Shown: positions 26,354 through 41,711, counted from the stretch's first letter. The stretch is DNA of 64,000 nucleotides from Rugamonas fusca (GCF_014042365.1 NZ_JACEZS010000004.1:124001-188000), one strand, 5' to 3'. The notes: generated from the sequence alone by a model not told the origin. Numbers and translations: made by a program.

Positions 26354-27667
26354 ATGAATCCAAAACTGCTGTTCTGGGTACCCGCCGCGCTGCGCATGGG
26401 CCTGATCCTGGCGGGCGTGGGCGTGCTGTGGTTCATGTTCGGCGCCACCTCGGCGCTGGTGGTGGCCACGCTGGCCATGGCCGTGCTGGTGTTCATCCAG
26501 CTCGGTTATCTGTACCAGCTGAGCGACTGGCTGGACGATCCGCAAAGCGCCAAGCTGCCCGATGGCTGGGGCGCGTGGACCAATATCTTCTCGCGCCTGT
26601 ACAAGCTGCGCCGCGATGATGAGAAGAACCAGGCCGAGCTGACGGAATGGCTGGCCCGCTTCCGCCAGGCCATGCATCTGCTGCCCGATGGCGTGGTGAT
26701 CATGGATGACGTGCTGTTCCTCGAATGGTGCAACCCGGCCGCCGAGCAGCACCTGGGCCTGACCCACGAGCGCGACAAGGGCATGCGCGTGACCAACCTG
26801 GTGCGCAGTCCCGACTTCATGGACTACATCATCCTGGGCCGCTACGACCAGCCGCTGACGCTGAGCTTCCGTGAGCGCAAGCTGATCGTCCACATCATCC
26901 CGTTCGAGAACCGGCGCCAGATCCTCGTCACGCACGACGCCACGGAGACGGAGCGCATCGAGGAAATGCGGCGCGACTTCATCGCCAACGCCTCGCACGA
27001 ACTGCGCACGCCGCTGACGGTAATCGTGGGCTTCCTGGAAATCGCCGCCTCGGAAGATCTGGACGCGGCCACCCGCGCCGCCCACCTGAAGCTGATGACG
27101 GAGCAGGGCCACCGCATGCAGCATCTGATCGAGGACATGCTGACCCTGTCGCGGCTGGAATCGGTCGATTACCCGATGCGGCCGGAACGGGTCGACATCG
27201 TCAAGCTGATGGGGCAGGTGCAGCGCGACGCGCGCGCGCTGTCGGCCGGCAAGCACGAGATCACGATGGATGTGTCGGGGCCGGACGTGATGGGCAGCAC
27301 GGAAGAGCTGCACTCGGCCTTCGGCAATCTGGCTTCGAACGCCGTGCGTTACACGCCGGCTGGCGGCAAGATCCACCTGTCGTGGGCGGAAGGGCCGGCC
27401 GGCATCAAGTTCAAGGTGGAAGACACGGGCATCGGCATCAGTCCCGAGCACATCTCGCGGCTGACGGAGCGCTTCTACCGGGTCGACAAGAGCCGCTCGC
27501 GCGAGACGCAGGGCACGGGCCTGGGGCTGGCCATCGTCAAGCACGTGCTGCTGCGCCATGGCGGCACGCTGCAGATCAAGTCCGAAGCGGGCAAGGGCAG
27601 CAGTTTCATCGTGTGCCTGCCCAAGACGGCCATCGTGCCCAGGCAGCCCGAACTCCAGCTGGGCTGA
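26354..27667 (+). CDS. phoR: Phosphate regulon sensor histidine kinase PhoR
   Basis: The membrane histidine kinase partner of PhoB. The 437-residue protein has two N-terminal membrane helices (about 10-28 and 32-53), a DUF3329-like linker and a PAS domain (about 100-195). The dimerisation domain has phospho-acceptor His215 in ANASHELRTPL. The ATPase domain shows N box LASNAVRYTP, G1 VEDTGIGISPEH, F box RFYRVDKSRS and G2 GTGLGLAIVKH. It has no large periplasmic domain, in keeping with sensing through Pst and PhoU. A perfect long hairpin follows its stop. Confidence 0.96.
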   Translation: MNPKLLFWVPAALRMGLILAGVGVLWFMFGATSALVVATLAMAVLVFIQLGYLYQLSDWLDDPQSAKLPDGWGAWTNIFSRLYKLRRDDEKNQAELTEWLARFRQAMHLLPDGVVIMDDVLFLEWCNPAAEQHLGLTHERDKGMRVTNLVRSPDFMDYIILGRYDQPLTLSFRERKLIVHIIPFENRRQILVTHDATETERIEEMRRDFIANASHELRTPLTVIVGFLEIAASEDLDAATRAAHLKLMTEQGHRMQHLIEDMLTLSRLESVDYPMRPERVDIVKLMGQVQRDARALSAGKHEITMDVSGPDVMGSTEELHSAFGNLASNAVRYTPAGGKIHLSWAEGPAGIKFKVEDTGIGISPEHISRLTERFYRVDKSRSRETQGTGLGLAIVKHVLLRHGGTLQIKSEAGKGSSFIVCLPKTAIVPRQPELQLG

Positions 27668-27676
27668 TCCAAAAGA

Positions 27677-27736
27677 AAAATCGGGGACGGACCCCTATTT
27701 TCCCCGAGGGGAAAATAGGGGTCCGTCCCCGATTTT
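27677..27736. repeat. Perfect 29-bp inverted repeat after phoR (REP-like hairpin)
   Basis: The left arm 27677-27705 and right arm 27708-27736 are exactly complementary over 29 bases with a two-base loop. The outer part AAAATCGGGGACG is shared with hairpins at 29769 and 35461; the inner part differs. It starts nine bases after the phoR stop and ends in TTTT, so it can also serve as a bidirectional terminator. Confidence 0.85.
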
Positions 27737-27832
27737 CTGCTGAGTAACTTTCCCTTTCTTGATCCAGGTTGTGGCGCGCCCGGCGCGCGCAGCCATAGAC
27801 TGACATCACTGCGCTGCGATGGCGCATAGTTG

Positions 27833-27860
27833 TTGACAACGATATATAAAATAATATATT
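27833..27860 (+). promoter_or_regulatory. Sigma-70 promoter with A/T dyad before AhpD-like gene
   Basis: TTGACA (27833-27838) and TATATT (27855-27860) are 16 bases apart, a near-consensus vegetative promoter. The spacer holds an A/T dyad, ATATAT about eight bases from ATATAT, flanked by ACA on the left and TGTGT on the right. This resembles operators of MarR-family repressors (inference). No regulator gene adjoins it. Confidence 0.65.
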
Positions 27861-27922
27861 GTGTAATCGTAGAATGTTTAGGCAGGCTAATCCGTTTCAT
27901 CTTATTGAGTAAAGGAATCGCT

Positions 27923-28279
27923 ATGAGCACCACCCCATTGACTGGTTTCCGCGAACTGACCCAGGCCGTATCCACCCAGTTGGCCACGTTGCGCGCGGAT
28001 ATGCCAGAGGTGATGAAGGGCTTTAACGACATGGCCCGCGCGGCCACCAAGGATGGCGCGCTGGACAAGAAAGCCAAGGAATTGATCGCGCTGGCGCTGG
28101 GCGTGGCCGTGCGCTGCGACGCCTGCATCGGCTTCCACGTGCAGGCGCTGGTCAAGCTGGGCGTGACCAAGGCCGAGCTGGAGGAAACGCTGGCCATGGC
28201 CGTCTACATGGGCGGCGGCCCGTCGCTGATGTATTCGGCCAATGCGATGGCGGCCTTCGCGGAGTTCTCCGAGGCGTAG
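27923..28279 (+). CDS. Carboxymuconolactone decarboxylase (AhpD-like) family protein
   Basis: A 118-residue all-helical protein of the CMD/AhpD superfamily. The redox-type CxxC with following His is visible in RCDACIGFHVQALVKLG, and the family segments KELIALALGVAVR and ELEETLAMAVYMGG match. Members with this CxxCxxxH pattern act as alkylhydroperoxidases or disulfide reductants, so a peroxide-protective role is likely but unproven. The ATG at 27923 follows AAAGGA; an upstream in-frame ATG overlaps the promoter and was not used. Confidence 0.88.
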   Translation: MSTTPLTGFRELTQAVSTQLATLRADMPEVMKGFNDMARAATKDGALDKKAKELIALALGVAVRCDACIGFHVQALVKLGVTKAELEETLAMAVYMGGGPSLMYSANAMAAFAEFSEA

Positions 28280-28382
28280 TAACGGCCAGTCGGGCGGGGC
28301 GGGGACTTTAAGCTGGTTCTCAGGAGCAAGGGCGGCATTTGGTATACAATCTGCGGCGCCGACCTTTCCCCACCACCAGCAC

Positions 28383-29294
28383 ATGCATCCTAGACGCCTA
28401 TTCACTGTCGCGCTCGCCGCCTTCACGCTTGCCGCCTGCGGCACCACGCCCCACGTCGACACCGCGCCGGCCGCCGCGCCCCAGGCGGCGCCGCAGCGGC
28501 TGCGCAAGATCAAGATCGGCCTGGCCCTGGGCGGCGGGGCCGCGCGTGGCTTCGCCCACATTGGCGTGATCAAGGCGCTTGAAGCGCAGGGGATTTATCC
28601 CGACATCGTGGTCGGCACCAGTGCCGGCAGCGTGGTCGGCGCGCTGTACGCGGCCGGCAACACGGGCTTCCAGTTGCAAAAAATGGCGTTCGACATGGAC
28701 GAGGCCGCCATTTCCGACTGGGCCTTGCCCCTGTTCGGCAAGAGTTCCGGCGTGCTCAAGGGCGAAGCCCTGCAAGCCTACGTCAACAAGGCCGTCAACA
28801 ACCAGCCGATGGAAAAGCTCAAGGTGCCGTTCGGCGCCGTGGCGTCCGACCTGAAGACGGGCCAGCCGATCCTGTTCCAGCGCGGCAATACCGGCATGGC
28901 CGTGCGGGCTTCCTCGTCCGTGCCGGGCGTATTCCAGCCGGTGGCCATCAATGGCCATACCTATGTCGATGGCGGCCTGGTGGCGCCCGTGCCCGTGCGG
29001 TTCGCGCGCGAGATGGGGGCCGATTTCGTCATCGCCGTGAATATCTCGACCCAGGCCGACGTGCAAGCGACCGTCAGTTCGCTGGAAGTGATCATGCAGA
29101 CTTTCAGCATCATGGGCCAGCGCATCAACCAGTTCGAATTGAAGGATGCCGACATCGTGATCCAGCCCGCGCTGGGCAAGATGGGCAGCAGTGATTTCAA
29201 CAGCCGTAACCAGGCGATTCTTGCCGGCGAGCAGGCAGCAGCAGCTTTAATGCCGCAAATCAAGCAAAAACTTGAAGCCAAGCGCCGGTTATAA
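28383..29294 (+). CDS. Patatin-like phospholipase lipoprotein (RssA type)
   Basis: A 303-residue predicted serine lipid hydrolase. The N-terminus MHPRRLFTVALAAFTLAAC is a lipoprotein signal with Cys19, so the protein is probably membrane anchored. The oxyanion-hole motif GGGAARG is at 50-56, the nucleophile elbow GTSAGS at 78-83 (Ser80), and the catalytic Asp lies in YVDGGLVAPVPV. FSIMGQRINQFELKDADIVI matches the RssA-like C-terminus. An upstream reading overlapping the AhpD-like gene is less likely because it hides the lipoprotein signal. The substrate is unknown. Confidence 0.88.
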   Translation: MHPRRLFTVALAAFTLAACGTTPHVDTAPAAAPQAAPQRLRKIKIGLALGGGAARGFAHIGVIKALEAQGIYPDIVVGTSAGSVVGALYAAGNTGFQLQKMAFDMDEAAISDWALPLFGKSSGVLKGEALQAYVNKAVNNQPMEKLKVPFGAVASDLKTGQPILFQRGNTGMAVRASSSVPGVFQPVAINGHTYVDGGLVAPVPVRFAREMGADFVIAVNISTQADVQATVSSLEVIMQTFSIMGQRINQFELKDADIVIQPALGKMGSSDFNSRNQAILAGEQAAAALMPQIKQKLEAKRRL

Positions 29295-29332
29295 CGGCGT
29301 ACAATCGTCGTTCATTTTTTTAGGGAAGTAAC

Positions 29333-29737
29333 ATGCAAACCAAACCATTCCTGACTCTCGCAGACGTCAAGAAGATCGCCGCCGCGGCCGAAGCGGAAGC
29401 CGTGGCCAACAACTGGGCCGTCGTGATCGCCATCGTGGACGATGGCGGCCACCCGCTGTGGCTGCAGCGCATGGATGGCGCTGCGCCGTTGTCGGCTCAC
29501 ATCGCCCCGGCCAAGGCCAAGACGGCCGCGCTGGGCCGCCGCGAGTCGCGCATTTATGAAGAAATGATCAACAACGGCCGCGTCTCGTTCCTGAGTGCAC
29601 CCGAAGTGGAAGGCTTGCTCGAAGGTGGCGTGCCCATCGTCGTCGATGGCCATTACGTGGGCGCCGTGGGTGTTTCGGGCGTGAAATCGGCGGAAGACGC
29701 CCAGATTGCCAAGGCCGGCATCGCTGCGCTGAACTAA
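29333..29737 (+). CDS. GlcG/HbpS family heme-binding-like protein (DUF336)
   Basis: A 134-residue protein of the GlcG/HbpS family, small PAS-like proteins some of which bind heme or cobalamin. The family is recognised by ANNWAVVIAIVDDGGHPLWL, RMDGAAPLSAHIAPAKAKTA and the C-terminal GAVGVSGVKSAEDAQIAKAG. There is no signal peptide. The ATG has AGGGAAG six bases upstream. No glycolate oxidase genes are near, so the usual glc context is absent and the role is open. It is followed by a small hairpin and then a longer perfect hairpin. Confidence 0.88.
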   Translation: MQTKPFLTLADVKKIAAAAEAEAVANNWAVVIAIVDDGGHPLWLQRMDGAAPLSAHIAPAKAKTAALGRRESRIYEEMINNGRVSFLSAPEVEGLLEGGVPIVVDGHYVGAVGVSGVKSAEDAQIAKAGIAALN

Positions 29738-29768
29738 GTCGTTTCCAGGCCGCCAGGGCGGCGCTTTT

Positions 29769-29810
29769 AATCGGGACGTAGCACAATTTTCATTGTGCTA
29801 CGTCCCGATT
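29769..29810. repeat. Perfect 19-bp inverted repeat (REP-like hairpin, terminator)
   Basis: The arms 29769-29787 and 29792-29810 are exact complements around a four-base loop and are followed by TTTT. The outer AATCGGGACG matches the ends of the hairpins after phoR and after the DUF4149 gene; the inner TAGCACAAT does not. It probably terminates the GlcG-like transcript. Confidence 0.8.
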
Positions 29811-29881
29811 TTTATTGAATTGTCGGGTTGATAATGCGGCGCGGGCCAAGGGGCGGGGCGGCGGTTGTTGCTGTCATCGTC

Positions 29882-29910
29882 TTGTCAAACGGCAGGCTTT
29901 TGGTTATAAT
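29882..29910 (+). promoter_or_regulatory. Sigma-70 promoter of carAB
   Basis: TTGTCA (29882-29887) and TATAAT (29905-29910) are 17 bases apart, an almost ideal vegetative promoter. It lies 142 bases before the carA start and leaves a long leader. I see no clear arginine or pyrimidine operator in the leader. Confidence 0.75.
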
Positions 29911-30052
29911 TCAAAGGTTTAGCCAATCTCACATCTACCGTAGCGACTACCACCCATCCATCATCGATCTGACCTCGACCCGGGCCTCGGCCGGGGGTGC
30001 TCGACGGTCGTCTGACGTGGCGCAGCTACGGTAACTTTATCAGGAGTTGCCC

Positions 30053-34447
<4,395 letters not shown>

Positions 34448-34467
34448 GCTTCTTTGCACCACCCTTG

Positions 34468-34512
34468 AACCACAGAGCCCGCGTAGCTGGAAGGCGCGGC
34501 CTCTGTGGTTTT
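34468..34512 (+). terminator. Hairpin terminator after carB
   Basis: AACCACAGAGCCCGCG (34468-34483) pairs with the inverse complement ending in CTCTGTGGTT (34510) with one mismatch, and a short T-run follows. It lies between carB and greA, 36 bases before the greA start, so greA must be read through or have its own promoter. Confidence 0.7.
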
Positions 34513-34545
34513 CCGTTGTAATAACACGTAAATAGCAGATAAAAC

Positions 34546-35022
34546 ATGACTTCAGTCCCACTCACCAAGTTCGGCGCGGAACTCTTGAAAGAAGAGTTGC
34601 ACCAGTTGAAGACCAAGGAGCGCCGTATCGTGATCGACGCCATCGCCGAGGCCCGTTCACATGGCGACCTGTCGGAAAACGCCGAGTACGATGCCGCCAA
34701 GGAGCGCCAGGCGTTCGTGGAAGGCCGTATCGCCGAACTGGAAGGCAAGCTGAGCGCCGCCCAGATCATCGACCCGACCCAGCTCGACGCCGAAGGCCGC
34801 GTCGTGTTCGCCTCGACCGTGGACCTGGAAGACCTGGAATCGGGCGCCAAGGTCACCTACCAGATCGTGGGCATCGATGAAGCGGACCTGAAGCTGAGCA
34901 AGGTGTCCGTCACCTCGCCGATCGCCCGCGCGCTGATCGGCAAATCGGCCGGCGACGTGGTGGAAGTGCAGGCGCCGTCCGGTCCGCGCGAATACGAAAT
35001 CCTGGAAGTACGTTACGTCTGA
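34546..35022 (+). CDS. greA: Transcription elongation factor GreA
   Basis: Rescues backtracked RNA polymerase by stimulating transcript cleavage. The 158-residue protein has the N-terminal coiled coil (about 1-75) with tip acidic residues in [20 protein letters not shown]. The globular C-terminal domain contains [20 protein letters not shown]. Length and motifs are standard. The stop overlaps the next start by one base (TGATG), tying it to the DUF4149 gene. Confidence 0.97.
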   Translation: MTSVPLTKFGAELLKEELHQLKTKERRIVIDAIAEARSHGDLSENAEYDAAKERQAFVEGRIAELEGKLSAAQIIDPTQLDAEGRVVFASTVDLEDLESGAKVTYQIVGIDEADLKLSKVSVTSPIARALIGKSAGDVVEVQAPSGPREYEILEVRYV

Positions 35023-35462
35023 TGCTGGCCCGCGCGCGCCTGCTGGTGGCAACGGCCTGGGCAGGCAGCCTGTGGGCGGTGGGCTACCTGGCCGCGCCCA
35101 CGCTGTTTGCCACGCTGACGGACCGGGTGCTGGCCGGCACCATCGCCGCCAGCCTGTTCCATGTGCAGGCGCTGGTGTCGATCGCGTGCGCGCTGTTGCT
35201 GTTGTTGCTGTTGTGGCGCGATAAGGCGGGCTTGCCCCGCGCGCGCCGCGCGACGGTGCTGCTCACGCTGGTGATGCTGGCTTGCACGCTGGTGTCGCAC
35301 TTCGGCCTGCAGCCGGAAATGGCGGCCTTGCGGGCGGCGGCCGGGCCGGGCGGGGTGATGGAGTCGGCCGCCAAGGGCCGCTTCGGCATGCTGCACGGCA
35401 TATCGAGCAGCATTTATTTGTTCCAGAGCGTGCTGGCAGCCTGGCTAGTTATCAAACAATAA
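35022..35462 (+). CDS. DUF4149 domain-containing membrane protein
   Basis: A 146-residue inner-membrane protein of unknown function. Four hydrophobic helices are visible (about 5-25, 38-62, 70-90 and 125-143). The family is suggested by WAGSLWAVGYLAAPTLFATL and the C-terminal GRFGMLHGISSSIYLFQS. Translation is coupled to greA by a one-base overlap, a neighbourhood often seen in beta-proteobacteria. The stop codon touches the first base of a REP-like hairpin. Confidence 0.85.
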   Translation: MLARARLLVATAWAGSLWAVGYLAAPTLFATLTDRVLAGTIAASLFHVQALVSIACALLLLLLLWRDKAGLPRARRATVLLTLVMLACTLVSHFGLQPEMAALRAAAGPGGVMESAAKGRFGMLHGISSSIYLFQSVLAAWLVIKQ

Positions 35463-35520
35463 AATCGGGGACGTAACACGATTTTTCCTTGTGGATAAAT
35501 GGTGTTACGTCCCCGATTTT
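35461..35520. repeat. Perfect 19-bp inverted repeat overlapping DUF4149 stop
   Basis: The arms 35461-35479 (AAAATCGGGGACGTAACAC) and 35502-35520 are exact complements with a 22-base loop. The last two bases of the DUF4149 stop codon belong to the left arm. A TTTT run ends the element, so it may act as a terminator. It belongs to the same family as the hairpins at 27677 and 29769. Confidence 0.85.
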
Positions 35521-35531
35521 TCTGCGAGGGA

Positions 35532-35556
35532 AAACCGGGGACGTCCCCCGATTTTG
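35532..35556. repeat. Degenerate second copy of the hairpin family
   Basis: AACCGGGGACGTCCCCCGATT keeps the CGGGGACG and CGTCCCC ends with almost nothing between them. It lies 12 bases after the full copy and just before the yhbY stop, giving a tandem arrangement between convergent genes. Confidence 0.6.
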
Positions 35557-35563
35557 CCGGCGG

Positions 35564-36034
35564 TTATTTGCCCAGCGCGCTTTTCTTGGCCGAAGACTGG
35601 CGCGGCTTGGCGCGCTTGATGGTGCCGCCTTCGGTGACACGCTCGTTACCCTTGAGCATGACCTTGGTCACGGAGGGGCGCTTGGTGCCGCTGGCGCTGG
35701 GCTTGACGATGGTCACTTCGCGCATGCCCTTGCCGGTCTTGCCGCTGCGTTCCTTTTCCACCTCTTTTTTCGGGCGGTACAGCACCAGCAGCTTGCCGAT
35801 GTGTTGCACGGGGGCGGCGCCCAGTTGTTCGCAGATGGTGTCGTACATGGCCACGCGCGCTTCGCGGTCGTCACCGAACACGCGGACCTTGATCAGTCCG
35901 TGGGAGTCGAGTCCCAGTTCGATTTCTTTCATGACGGCCGGGGTCAGTCCCGCCTCGCCGATCATGACGACAGGCTTCAAGCCATGGGCTTCGGCGCGCA
36001 GGGCGCTGCGCTCAACGGGTGTAAGTTTAATCAT
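35564..36034 (-). CDS. yhbY: YhbY family RNA-binding protein (CRM domain)
   Basis: A 156-residue RNA-binding protein associated with pre-50S ribosomal particles in E. coli. The CRM domain covers about residues 1-95, with LTPVERSALRAEAHGLKPVV and the conserved loop IGEAGLT (GxxG-type) near residue 25. LIKVRVFGDDREAR also matches the family. E. coli YhbY is 97 residues; this one has a basic C-terminal tail of about 60 residues rich in Lys, Arg and Ser, which may add RNA contacts. It is divergent from rlmE, another ribosome assembly gene, 41 bases away, a conserved pairing. Confidence 0.92.
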   Translation of the reverse strand: MIKLTPVERSALRAEAHGLKPVVMIGEAGLTPAVMKEIELGLDSHGLIKVRVFGDDREARVAMYDTICEQLGAAPVQHIGKLLVLYRPKKEVEKERSGKTGKGMREVTIVKPSASGTKRPSVTKVMLKGNERVTEGGTIKRAKPRQSSAKKSALGK

Positions 36035-36075
36035 AATAATTTTTAGTGGTTCCTTAAAAGCAGTATTCTACGCGA

Positions 36076-36771
36076 ATGGCAAAGAAAAAATTAAACAAGA
36101 ACTGGTTGCACGACCACATTAACGATCCCTACGTGAAATTGGCGCAGAAGGAGGGCTACCGGGCCCGCGCCGCGTTCAAGCTCAAGGAGATCGACGAGGA
36201 CGAGAAACTGATCAAGCCGGGCCAGGTCATCGTCGACCTGGGCTGTACGCCCGGCAGCTGGGCCCAGTACACGCGGCGCAAGCTGGCCGGCAAGGAGGGC
36301 GGCGGCGTGCATGGCACCCTGATCGGCCTGGACATGCTGCCCATGGAGCCGATCGCCGATTTCCATTTCATCCAGGGCGATTTTCGCACCGGGCGCGTAT
36401 TGCGCGAGCTGGAAACCGTACTGGCCGGACGCAAGGCCGACCTGGTGCTGTCGGACATGGCGCCCAACCTGTCGGGCATCGCCACGGCCGACGCGGCGCG
36501 CATGGAACACTTGATCGACCTGGCCATCGAATTTTCGCAATCCCACCTGAAACCCACCGGTTCCTTGCTGGTGAAATGTTTCAAGGACATGGGTTTCAGC
36601 CAGATCGTGGAGAAATTCCGGGCTGAATTCAAGGTCGTGATCCAGAAAAAGCCCAAGGCCAGCCGCGACAAGTCGTCGGAAATATTCCTGTTGGGCAAGG
36701 GTTTGAAAAATCCGGCCACGGGCGCCATGCTGATTCCCGACGACATGGATGATTTTCCCCTTGATATTTAA
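36076..36771 (+). CDS. rlmE: 23S rRNA (uridine-2'-O)-methyltransferase RlmE
   Basis: Methylates U2552 in the A loop of 23S rRNA using S-adenosylmethionine. The 231-residue protein (also called FtsJ or RrmJ) has the N-terminal [20 protein letters not shown] with a catalytic Lys. The SAM-binding loop is [12 protein letters not shown], where Cys-Thr replaces the common Ala-Ala. [12 protein letters not shown] carries the catalytic Asp and LLVKCFKD the second Lys. It is followed by ftsH, as in E. coli. Confidence 0.95.
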   Translation: MAKKKLNKNWLHDHINDPYVKLAQKEGYRARAAFKLKEIDEDEKLIKPGQVIVDLGCTPGSWAQYTRRKLAGKEGGGVHGTLIGLDMLPMEPIADFHFIQGDFRTGRVLRELETVLAGRKADLVLSDMAPNLSGIATADAARMEHLIDLAIEFSQSHLKPTGSLLVKCFKDMGFSQIVEKFRAEFKVVIQKKPKASRDKSSEIFLLGKGLKNPATGAMLIPDDMDDFPLDI

Positions 36772-36974
36772 GGGTGGACCCGCACCTAACCATGGATAGA
36801 GCCGGTTTTTACCCGCGTCCGGGGTGTTAAATCGACAAAATCCGGGACTTTCCTGCGCCCGCGTTGGCTGAGAGGCCGCGCGCACGGGATGGTTTCTGGC
36901 ACCGCCTGCTTATTGCGGGTAAAATCGGGTTTCTGCTATTGGTAAAAGATGCGCCCCGCATCCAAGGAGTTTTC

Positions 36975-38855
<1,881 letters not shown>

Positions 38856-38880
38856 CCTGTTCAGTCCGATCACAAGCAAA

Positions 38881-38907
38881 GGGTGAGGAGCGATCCTCGC
38901 CCTTTTT
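38881..38907 (+). terminator. Rho-independent terminator after ftsH
   Basis: GGGTGAGGA pairs with TCCTCGCCC (one G-T pair) around a GCGA loop, followed by TTTTT. It lies 25 bases after the ftsH stop and before folP. Confidence 0.8.
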
Positions 38908-38943
38908 CGTTCTGCGCTGTAGCGCTCACCAATAATAGTTTCA

Positions 38944-39783
38944 ATGCGACAACAACTTCAGTTTGGCCGTTACAATTTCCCGCTGGCCGGCGAGGGCTAC
39001 CGCCCACGCGTGATGGGCATCCTCAACGTCACCCCCGATTCCTTCTCCGATGGCGGCCACTACCAGTCGCTCGAATTTGCCGTCTCGCACGCCGAGCAGA
39101 TGATAGGGCAGGGCGTGGACATCATCGACGTGGGCGGCGAGTCGAGCCGTCCCGGCGCGCCGGCGCTGCCGCTGGAGCAGGAATTGCAGCGCGTGATGCC
39201 GGTGCTATATGCGCTGCGCGACAGCGGGGTGGCCATCTCCGTGGACACCTACAAGCCGCAGGTGATGCGCGAAGCCATCATCGCCGGCGTGGACATGATC
39301 AACGACATCAACGGCTTCCGGGCGCCGGGCGCCATCGAAGCCGTGCGCGACAGTGACTGCGCCCTGTGTATCATGCACATGCAGAGCACGCCAGACACGA
39401 TGCAGCAGCAACCAAGCTACGGCGACGTGGTGGCCGAGGTGACGGCTTTCCTGCGCGAACGCATAGCCGCACTGACGGCGGCCGGCATCGATCCGCGCCG
39501 GCTGTGCATCGATCCGGGTTTTGGTTTTGGCAAGACGGTCGCGCATAATTACGCCTTGCTCAAGGCCACGGGCCAGTTGATCGAGCAGCTCGGCTTGCCG
39601 TTGCTGGCCGGCCTGTCGCGCAAGTCCATGATAGGGGCCGTGACGGGCAAGCCCGTCGAGCAGCGCCTGGCCGGCAGCCTGGCGGGCGCGCTCGCTGCGG
39701 TAGCGCAGGGTGCGCTGATCGTGCGGGTGCATGATGTGGCTGAGACCGTCGATGCCCTCAAGGTGTGGCAGGCGGCACAATAA
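38944..39783 (+). CDS. folP: Dihydropteroate synthase
   Basis: Condenses p-aminobenzoate with dihydropterin pyrophosphate in folate synthesis; it is the sulfonamide target. The 279-residue protein carries [16 protein letters not shown] and [11 protein letters not shown], the two diagnostic family signatures. It also has [22 protein letters not shown] and a C-terminal [12 protein letters not shown]. The length is standard. glmM follows after 29 bases, the usual folP-glmM pairing. Confidence 0.96.
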   Translation: MRQQLQFGRYNFPLAGEGYRPRVMGILNVTPDSFSDGGHYQSLEFAVSHAEQMIGQGVDIIDVGGESSRPGAPALPLEQELQRVMPVLYALRDSGVAISVDTYKPQVMREAIIAGVDMINDINGFRAPGAIEAVRDSDCALCIMHMQSTPDTMQQQPSYGDVVAEVTAFLRERIAALTAAGIDPRRLCIDPGFGFGKTVAHNYALLKATGQLIEQLGLPLLAGLSRKSMIGAVTGKPVEQRLAGSLAGALAAVAQGALIVRVHDVAETVDALKVWQAAQ

Positions 39784-39812
39784 ACGAATTTTCTACCGAT
39801 AAGAGAGCAACT

Positions 39813-41162
39813 ATGGCACGCAAATATTTTGGTACCGATGGTGTACGTGGCCTCGTGGGCGAGGCGCCCATCACGCCGGACTTCGTCATGCGACTCGGCT
39901 ACGCGGCCGGCAAGGTGCTGGCCAAGGCCCGCTCGGGCGGCAGCAAGCCGACCGTGCTGATCGGCAAGGACACGCGCATCTCCGGCTACATGCTGGAGGC
40001 GGCGCTGGAGGCCGGTTTCTCGGCCGCCGGCGTGGACGTGATGCTGGCCGGCCCCATGCCCACGCCCGCCATCGCCTACCTGACGCGCGCGCTGCGCCTG
40101 CAGGCTGGCGTCGTCATTTCCGCTTCGCATAACCCATTCCAGGATAACGGCATCAAGTTCTTCTCCGACCAGGGCACCAAGCTGCCCGACGCCGTGGAGC
40201 TCGATATCGAAGCGGCGCTGGACTTGCCGATGGAATGCGTGCCATCGGAAAAGCTGGGCCGCGCCAAGCGCCTGGACGATGCCCAGGGCCGCTACATCGA
40301 ATTTTGCAAGAGCACCTTCCCCAACGAGCTCGACCTGCGCGGCCTGAAGATCGTGGTCGATTGCGCCCACGGCGCCGCCTACAACATCGCGCCCCACGTG
40401 TTCCATGAGCTGGGTGCGGAAGTGATCGCCATTGGCAACAAGCCGGACGGCTTCAACATCAACGCCGGCCACGGCGCCACGGCGCCGGACGCCATGTCGG
40501 CCGCCGTGCGCGCCCATGGCGCCGACCTCGGCATCGCGCTCGATGGCGATGCCGACCGCCTCATCATGTGCGATGCCACGGGCCGCCTGTACAACGGCGA
40601 CGAGCTGCTGTACGTGATGGTGATGGACCGCCTGGCCACCGGCCCCGTGCCGGGCGCCGTGGGCACATTGATGACCAACATGGCGCTGGAAGTGGCGTTC
40701 AAGGAAAAGAACATCGGTTTCGCGCGCGCCAAGGTGGGTGACCGCTACGTGCTGGAGGTGATGCAGGAGAAGGGGTGGATCCTGGGCGGCGAAGGATCGG
40801 GCCACCTGCTGTGCCTGGACAAGCATACGACGGGCGATGGCATCATTTCGGCGTTGCAAGTGCTGTCGGCACTGGTGCGCAGCGGCAAGTCGCTCGAGCA
40901 GTGCGCGCAGGAACTGGTGCTGTTCCCGCAAACCTTGGTCAACGTGCGCGTGGCGCCCGGCTTCGACTGGACCCGCAACGCGGCCATGGTGCACGAAAAG
41001 GAACTGGTCGAGCGTGAGCTGGGCGACAGCGGGCGCGTGTTGATCCGCGCCTCGGGCACGGAGCCCTTGATCCGCGTGATGGTGGAAGCGCGCAACGCGG
41101 CCGACGCGGCTGCCATGGCGCAGCGCATCGCTGACAAGGTCGACAGCCAGCTGGCGGCCTGA
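39813..41162 (+). CDS. glmM: Phosphoglucosamine mutase
   Basis: Converts glucosamine-6-phosphate to glucosamine-1-phosphate on the path to UDP-GlcNAc. The 449-residue protein begins [17 protein letters not shown] and has the phosphoserine loop [16 protein letters not shown] near residue 103. The metal-binding DGDADR is in [13 protein letters not shown], the sugar loop GGEGSGH is present, and the phosphate loop [14 protein letters not shown] ends the protein. The ATG at 39813 follows AGAG; an upstream in-frame ATG inside folP is not used. Confidence 0.96.
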   Translation: MARKYFGTDGVRGLVGEAPITPDFVMRLGYAAGKVLAKARSGGSKPTVLIGKDTRISGYMLEAALEAGFSAAGVDVMLAGPMPTPAIAYLTRALRLQAGVVISASHNPFQDNGIKFFSDQGTKLPDAVELDIEAALDLPMECVPSEKLGRAKRLDDAQGRYIEFCKSTFPNELDLRGLKIVVDCAHGAAYNIAPHVFHELGAEVIAIGNKPDGFNINAGHGATAPDAMSAAVRAHGADLGIALDGDADRLIMCDATGRLYNGDELLYVMVMDRLATGPVPGAVGTLMTNMALEVAFKEKNIGFARAKVGDRYVLEVMQEKGWILGGEGSGHLLCLDKHTTGDGIISALQVLSALVRSGKSLEQCAQELVLFPQTLVNVRVAPGFDWTRNAAMVHEKELVERELGDSGRVLIRASGTEPLIRVMVEARNAADAAAMAQRIADKVDSQLAA

Positions 41163-41177
41163 TAGCAGGGGAGGGCG

Positions 41178-41199
41178 GCCCGGCCGGCAGGCCGGGCCT
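41178..41199. terminator. GC-rich hairpin after glmM
   Basis: GGCCCGGCC and GGCCGGGCC form a perfect nine-base stem with a four-base loop, 15 bases after the glmM stop. There is no T-run, so it may be a factor-dependent end or an mRNA 3' stabiliser. Confidence 0.5.
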
Positions 41200-41279
41200 G
41201 CCCAACGCGCCTGGAGGGGATCACGCGCGCGGGCGATGCGGGCTGGCCGGCTCGGGCCATCCCGCCTGGTCGTCCGTGA

Positions 41280-41711
41280 TCAGCGCACGGCCAGCGACAC
41301 GGTCCGGGCCGGGGCCACGGTGCCATCGGAGATGGTACTTTCCGGCACCACCATCAACAGCTCGCCAGTGATATTGTCGTTTGGTTGCAGGTGGATGGTC
41401 ATCTGCAACTGCTGGTCCAGCGCCGTGAAGGAATTGGCGCTGGTGGCCACGATCTGGTGCTTGCCCAGGTCGTCCACTTCGGCGAACATCCGGTTGCCAC
41501 GGGCGCTCAGGGTCAGCTCCTGGCCATTGGCCAGCGTGTAGGTGGCCCGGTAGGGATAGAACTCGTCCTTGTCCATGTAGCGCACATGGGTGGGCGCGTC
41601 GATACGCAGGGCGTGGCCGGGCACGGTGACGGTTTCATTCGGGGTGACGCTTTGGCTGAACGCGGCCAGCGAGGCCACGCTCAAGAGTGAGGCGAGTATA
41701 AGCTTATTCAT
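41280..41711 (-). CDS. Secreted protein of unknown function
   Basis: A 143-residue protein I do not recognise. It starts MNKLILASLLSVASLAAFSQ, a clear signal peptide cut near residue 22, so it is periplasmic or exported. The rest is predicted mostly beta, with the segments VTVPGHALRIDAPTHVRYMD and YRATYTLANGQELTLSARGN, and no cysteine. The ATG at 41711 has AAGG at proper distance; an ATG four codons upstream is too close to that site. It is convergent with glmM and lies next to a long gene-poor stretch. Confidence 0.7.
   Translation of the reverse strand: MNKLILASLLSVASLAAFSQSVTPNETVTVPGHALRIDAPTHVRYMDKDEFYPYRATYTLANGQELTLSARGNRMFAEVDDLGKHQIVATSANSFTALDQQLQMTIHLQPNDNITGELLMVVPESTISDGTVAPARTVSLAVR

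Noticed and set aside
24941..27559. An 872-codon open frame opposite phoU-phoB-phoR
   Set aside because: Same codon-bias artefact; no recognisable protein features and the sense genes are certain.
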